A stretch of DNA of 23,599 nucleotides from JANLWK01 sp031364505. GTDB taxonomy: Bacteria; Eisenbacteria; RBG-16-71-46. The DNA lies in contig JANLWK010000434.1 in NCBI GenBank assembly GCA_031364505.1, positions 1 to 23,599 on the forward strand. Direction: 5' to 3'. How positions within the stretch are numbered: position 1 is the stretch's first letter; the number at the start of each line of letters is the position of its first letter. The position numbers and the translations under genes were made by a program. Positions 22,501 to 23,599 of this stretch are shown one piece after another. A model generated the notes under the pieces. It did not search any database, was not told the DNA's origin, and saw only the letters and a program-made list of their open reading frames with translations.

Positions 22501-23599
22501 TCGTGAAGAATCCGCAGTAACCGCCGAGCAGGCCGTAGGTCGAGCCGCCGTCCGTGGACTTGAACGCCGTCGTCGTCCCCACGATGAGTTGGTCCGCGTT
22601 GGTACCCGAGGCCGCGATGGACAGGTCGAAGAACCCCTGGCCGTTCGTCATGCTGAACGCGGGCGTTGTGCACGGGCCGATGAGACCGGTCTGGACACTC
22701 GAGGCCGCGGTGGACCACGTTTCGCCCGCGTCGTTACTGCGCAGGATGCGCGGGCCGCCGTACGTGAGCAGCACCACGTACACGCGGTTCGGATCGGCCG
22801 GCGTCACGGTCATGCGCCCACCCGCGTCGCCGCTCGCCGGGATCCATCCCGTCGAGCGGACGCTGAAAGAGGTGCCCCCGTCCGTCGACTTGTAGAACTC
22901 GCACAGGTTGCCCGCGGCGTTCTGGACGAGCGCGTAGACGATGCTCGAATTGCCGGGCTTGAACGCGAGGTCGTACGTCATCCGCGGAATCAGCGTGGAC
23001 CACGCCGGCGACGGCGTCGCGGTGCGACGCATCAGCCCGGTGGCGGCGGCGGCGAAGACCAGGTTCGGATCGGTCGGGTTGATCTTCAGGTCCTCCGGGT
23101 TCCACTCGCCCGCGGACTCCAGCGCCCACGTCGCGCCGCCGTCGGCCGTGCGGTAGATGCCGTCGCGATCGCCCACGTACACGATGTCGGGATCGGTCGG
23201 GTGCACGGCGAGCGAGACCACGTCCGATGCGATCTGGCTCGCGCCCACGCGTGTCCACGTGAGGCCGTTGTCGATGCTCCTCGACACCACGCCGCCTTCC
23301 GAACCGCAGTAGACGATGTTCGGATTGCTCGGCGCGACCGCGATGGCACCGATGGAGCCGGAACTCTGGTCGTCGAAGATCGGCTTGAACGTCGTGCCGC
23401 CATTGGTCGTCTTGATGATGCTGCCGTTGGCTCCAGCGACGTAGTACGTCAGCGGATCACCCGGCACGCCGGTCACGACTGAGATGCGACCGGCGTTGTT
23501 GGCTGGCCCAACCGAGCGCCATTCCACGCGCTTGAGGAGCGCGGCAGGACTCGGCCCGGCGGGCGCTGCCCCGGATTGCCTGGACGGTGGTTGTTGTGC
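19547..23599 (-). CDS. Giant secreted beta-propeller / PKD / FG-GAP / UnbV protein with C-terminal sorting tail (5' end outside window)
   Basis: At least 1350 residues. The frame stays open from GTG 23527 through to the window edge, and the extra codons read AQQPPSRQSGAAPAG, like a mature exported N-terminus. The signal peptide therefore lies outside and GTG 23527 is not the start. Order on the minus strand: VPS10/BNR-type beta-propeller repeats (about 23525-21400; WRSVGP, SIDNGLTW, TADGGATW, SSDGGATW), a PKD domain (about 21380-21150; FPVGAAGVYSATLTVTDDNGS), seven FG-GAP/VCBS repeats of about 46 residues with WGDYDNDGDLDLY loops (about 21120-20130), an ASPIC/UnbV domain (about 20120-19870; RSAIGARVRV), and a FlgD-Ig/type-IX-like tail (19830-19550; GIYYLRLESDG, RKIVKIE end). 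Probably a surface adhesin or carbohydrate/protein-binding protein; no catalytic residues are evident. Confidence 0.88.
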   Translation of the reverse strand, partial: AQQPPSRQSGAAPAGPSPAALLKRVEWRSVGPANNAGRISVVTGVPGDPLTYYVAGANGSIIKTTNGGTTFKPIFDDQSSGSIGAIAVAPSNPNIVYCGSEGGVVSRSIDNGLTWTRVGASQIASDVVSLAVHPTDPDIVYVGDRDGIYRTADGGATWALESAGEWNPEDLKINPTDPNLVFAAAATGLMRRTATPSPAWSTLIPRMTYDLAFKPGNSSIVYALVQNAAGNLCEFYKSTDGGTSFSVRSTGWIPASGDAGGRMTVTPADPNRVYVVLLTYGGPRILRSNDAGETWSTAASSVQTGLIGPCTTPAFSMTNGQGFFDLSIAASGTNADQLIVGTTTAFKSTDGGSTYGLLGGYCGFFTIHPDIQEMLSVGSDSWIATDGGITLSTDFWTSDANASARTVGLQGSGYWGFGMGWNEDVVVGGRYHNGNAAWHEAYPAGSFLWLGGGESATGYVNPANSRMVYCSDIGGGMLPAAFNQAFTPFYVTKWPNELYFPMETGEQEWDPRYFHTYYIGSANRLWRTRDNGLSFTGLFTHDDPAARVLHIEVSRVDPNVIYITVQRGSTGELWRSADAGATWTQCPPPAGPELHQLRISDLAVSGTDPNRLWWCLRLGPNGNKIFESSDGGATWTNLTTSALDGFTPTAMVHQLGTNGGIYLYGDFGAAWYRNAGMADWASYNAGLPANLGHGIAHMALQYKVRKLRLATNNGIWQVDPYENSTTTLAQPMVDDPSAITTGAPLHFESYSVVNGAATYRWSFSPSPVSVSDAFSRNPTVRFPVGAAGVYSATLTVTDDNGSTSRTLVLGGTAAMGLAAAGPVDTGPGRGVAWGDYDGDGDPDLFVANDGISSRLYRNNGSGAFTNVSPPAFAGALTGVAGAWGDYDNDGDLDLYVGHRGAPNQLFRNDGAGVFVDATVAPLGIVGEGSGVAWVDYDNDGNLDVFLSNSAAATAKLFRNAGSGGFVDATPPAFASTATAVCGVWGDYDDDGDADLFLARSGSDLLLRNDGNGAFADVTSPPLDQAEAGNGAAWGDYDNDGDLDLYVTNSSGRSRLYRNDGGARFADVTSVTLGVIGPSTGAAWGDDDNDGHLDLVVANDGGSRLFRNDGGGGFVDVTPAPMDGHGEGVAWADYDSDGDLDLYLSFDEPANGLIRNDQSSGNHWLNVRLLGTRSNRSAIGARVRVVAGGMSRIDEISGGSAFGSQNSLMAEFGLGTATAVDSLIVRWPSGDVQMVMPGYRVDRTVVVTEGAPIDTTQPVITDAFEWVRPNPFAGSTNIGFALTRARRVRVDVFDVMGHRVTRLVDRALAAGRHEVAWNGRDERGLVVASGIYYLRLESDGLRANRKIVKIE
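20130..21120 (-). repeat. Seven tandem FG-GAP repeats of about 138 bp inside the giant secreted-protein gene
   Basis: Seven units, each encoding a W-(G/V/A)-D-(Y/D)-D-x-D-G-x-x-D-(L/V) calcium loop followed by RNDG-type turns, recur at about 138-bp spacing. Loops vary (DGDGDPDLF, DNDGDLDLY, DNDGNLDVF, DDDGDADLF, DNDGDLDLY, DNDGHLDLV, DSDGDLDLY). Nucleotide similarity between copies is high enough to allow recombination or assembly collapse. A seven-copy set fits a seven-bladed propeller. Confidence 0.85.

Overview
The window is GC-rich, has coding sequence on almost every base, and reads as a bacterial chromosome segment. It carries no tRNA, rRNA, insertion sequence, phage gene or CRISPR array that I can see. 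Three large exported proteins share a C-terminal sorting/FlgD-Ig-like tail, two of them with FG-GAP/ASPIC-UnbV repeats. There is also a Ser/Thr kinase fused to TolB-like and TPR regions. Together these suggest an uncultivated high-GC lineage around the FCB superphylum (Candidatus Eisenbacteria, Krumholzibacteriota or Gemmatimonadota type). That placement is inference from protein architecture, not a computed phylogeny.

Layout. 1-1.1 kb: tail of an unknown gene, then a SAM methyltransferase. 1.1-2.8 kb (minus): a type III polyketide synthase translationally coupled to an isoprenylcysteine-methyltransferase-like enzyme, probably making methylated alkyl-pyrones or alkyl-resorcinols. 3.1-4.7 kb: a small outer-membrane beta-barrel protein, a decayed or structured small element with a strong terminator, a DoxX protein and a GlsB/YeaQ protein. 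5.0-9.5 kb: a transmembrane Ser/Thr kinase, then an overlapping LytS-type histidine kinase and LytTR response regulator. 9.6-11.4 kb: a secreted FG-GAP/UnbV protein. 11.5-14.5 kb: a compact plus-strand run of SF1 helicase, SUI1/YciH initiation factor and MerB-like protein. 14.5-16.7 kb (minus): a DedA/VTT membrane protein, an NmrA-like protein and a MarR regulator. 16.9-19.5 kb: a secreted metallo-beta-lactamase-fold protein and an Asp/Glu racemase-family protein. 19.5-23.6 kb (minus): a giant secreted beta-propeller/PKD/FG-GAP protein whose N-terminus lies outside the window.

The main discovery candidate is at 13812-14510. A MerB (alkylmercury lyase)-like reading frame is interrupted by one in-frame TGA at 14268-14270. 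The TGA falls where MerB has its catalytic Cys159. The other MerB catalytic residues (Cys96 and Asp99 equivalents) are intact, and the conserved C-terminal part continues in the same frame. Nineteen bases after the TGA begins the GGUC apical loop of a perfect 7-bp hairpin, matching the shape of a bacterial SECIS element. The simplest reading is a selenocysteine-containing MerB-like protein. The gene order (helicase, SUI1 factor, MerB-like) does not point to a classical mer operon.

Secondary points: a run of 15-bp Shine-Dalgarno-like repeats across the helicase stop codon, followed by a 7-codon leader ORF coupled to the SUI1 gene; a MarR gene whose promoter sits so close to its ATG that the mRNA should be leaderless; and a racemase-family gene whose conserved N-terminus has no ATG, GTG or TTG start.
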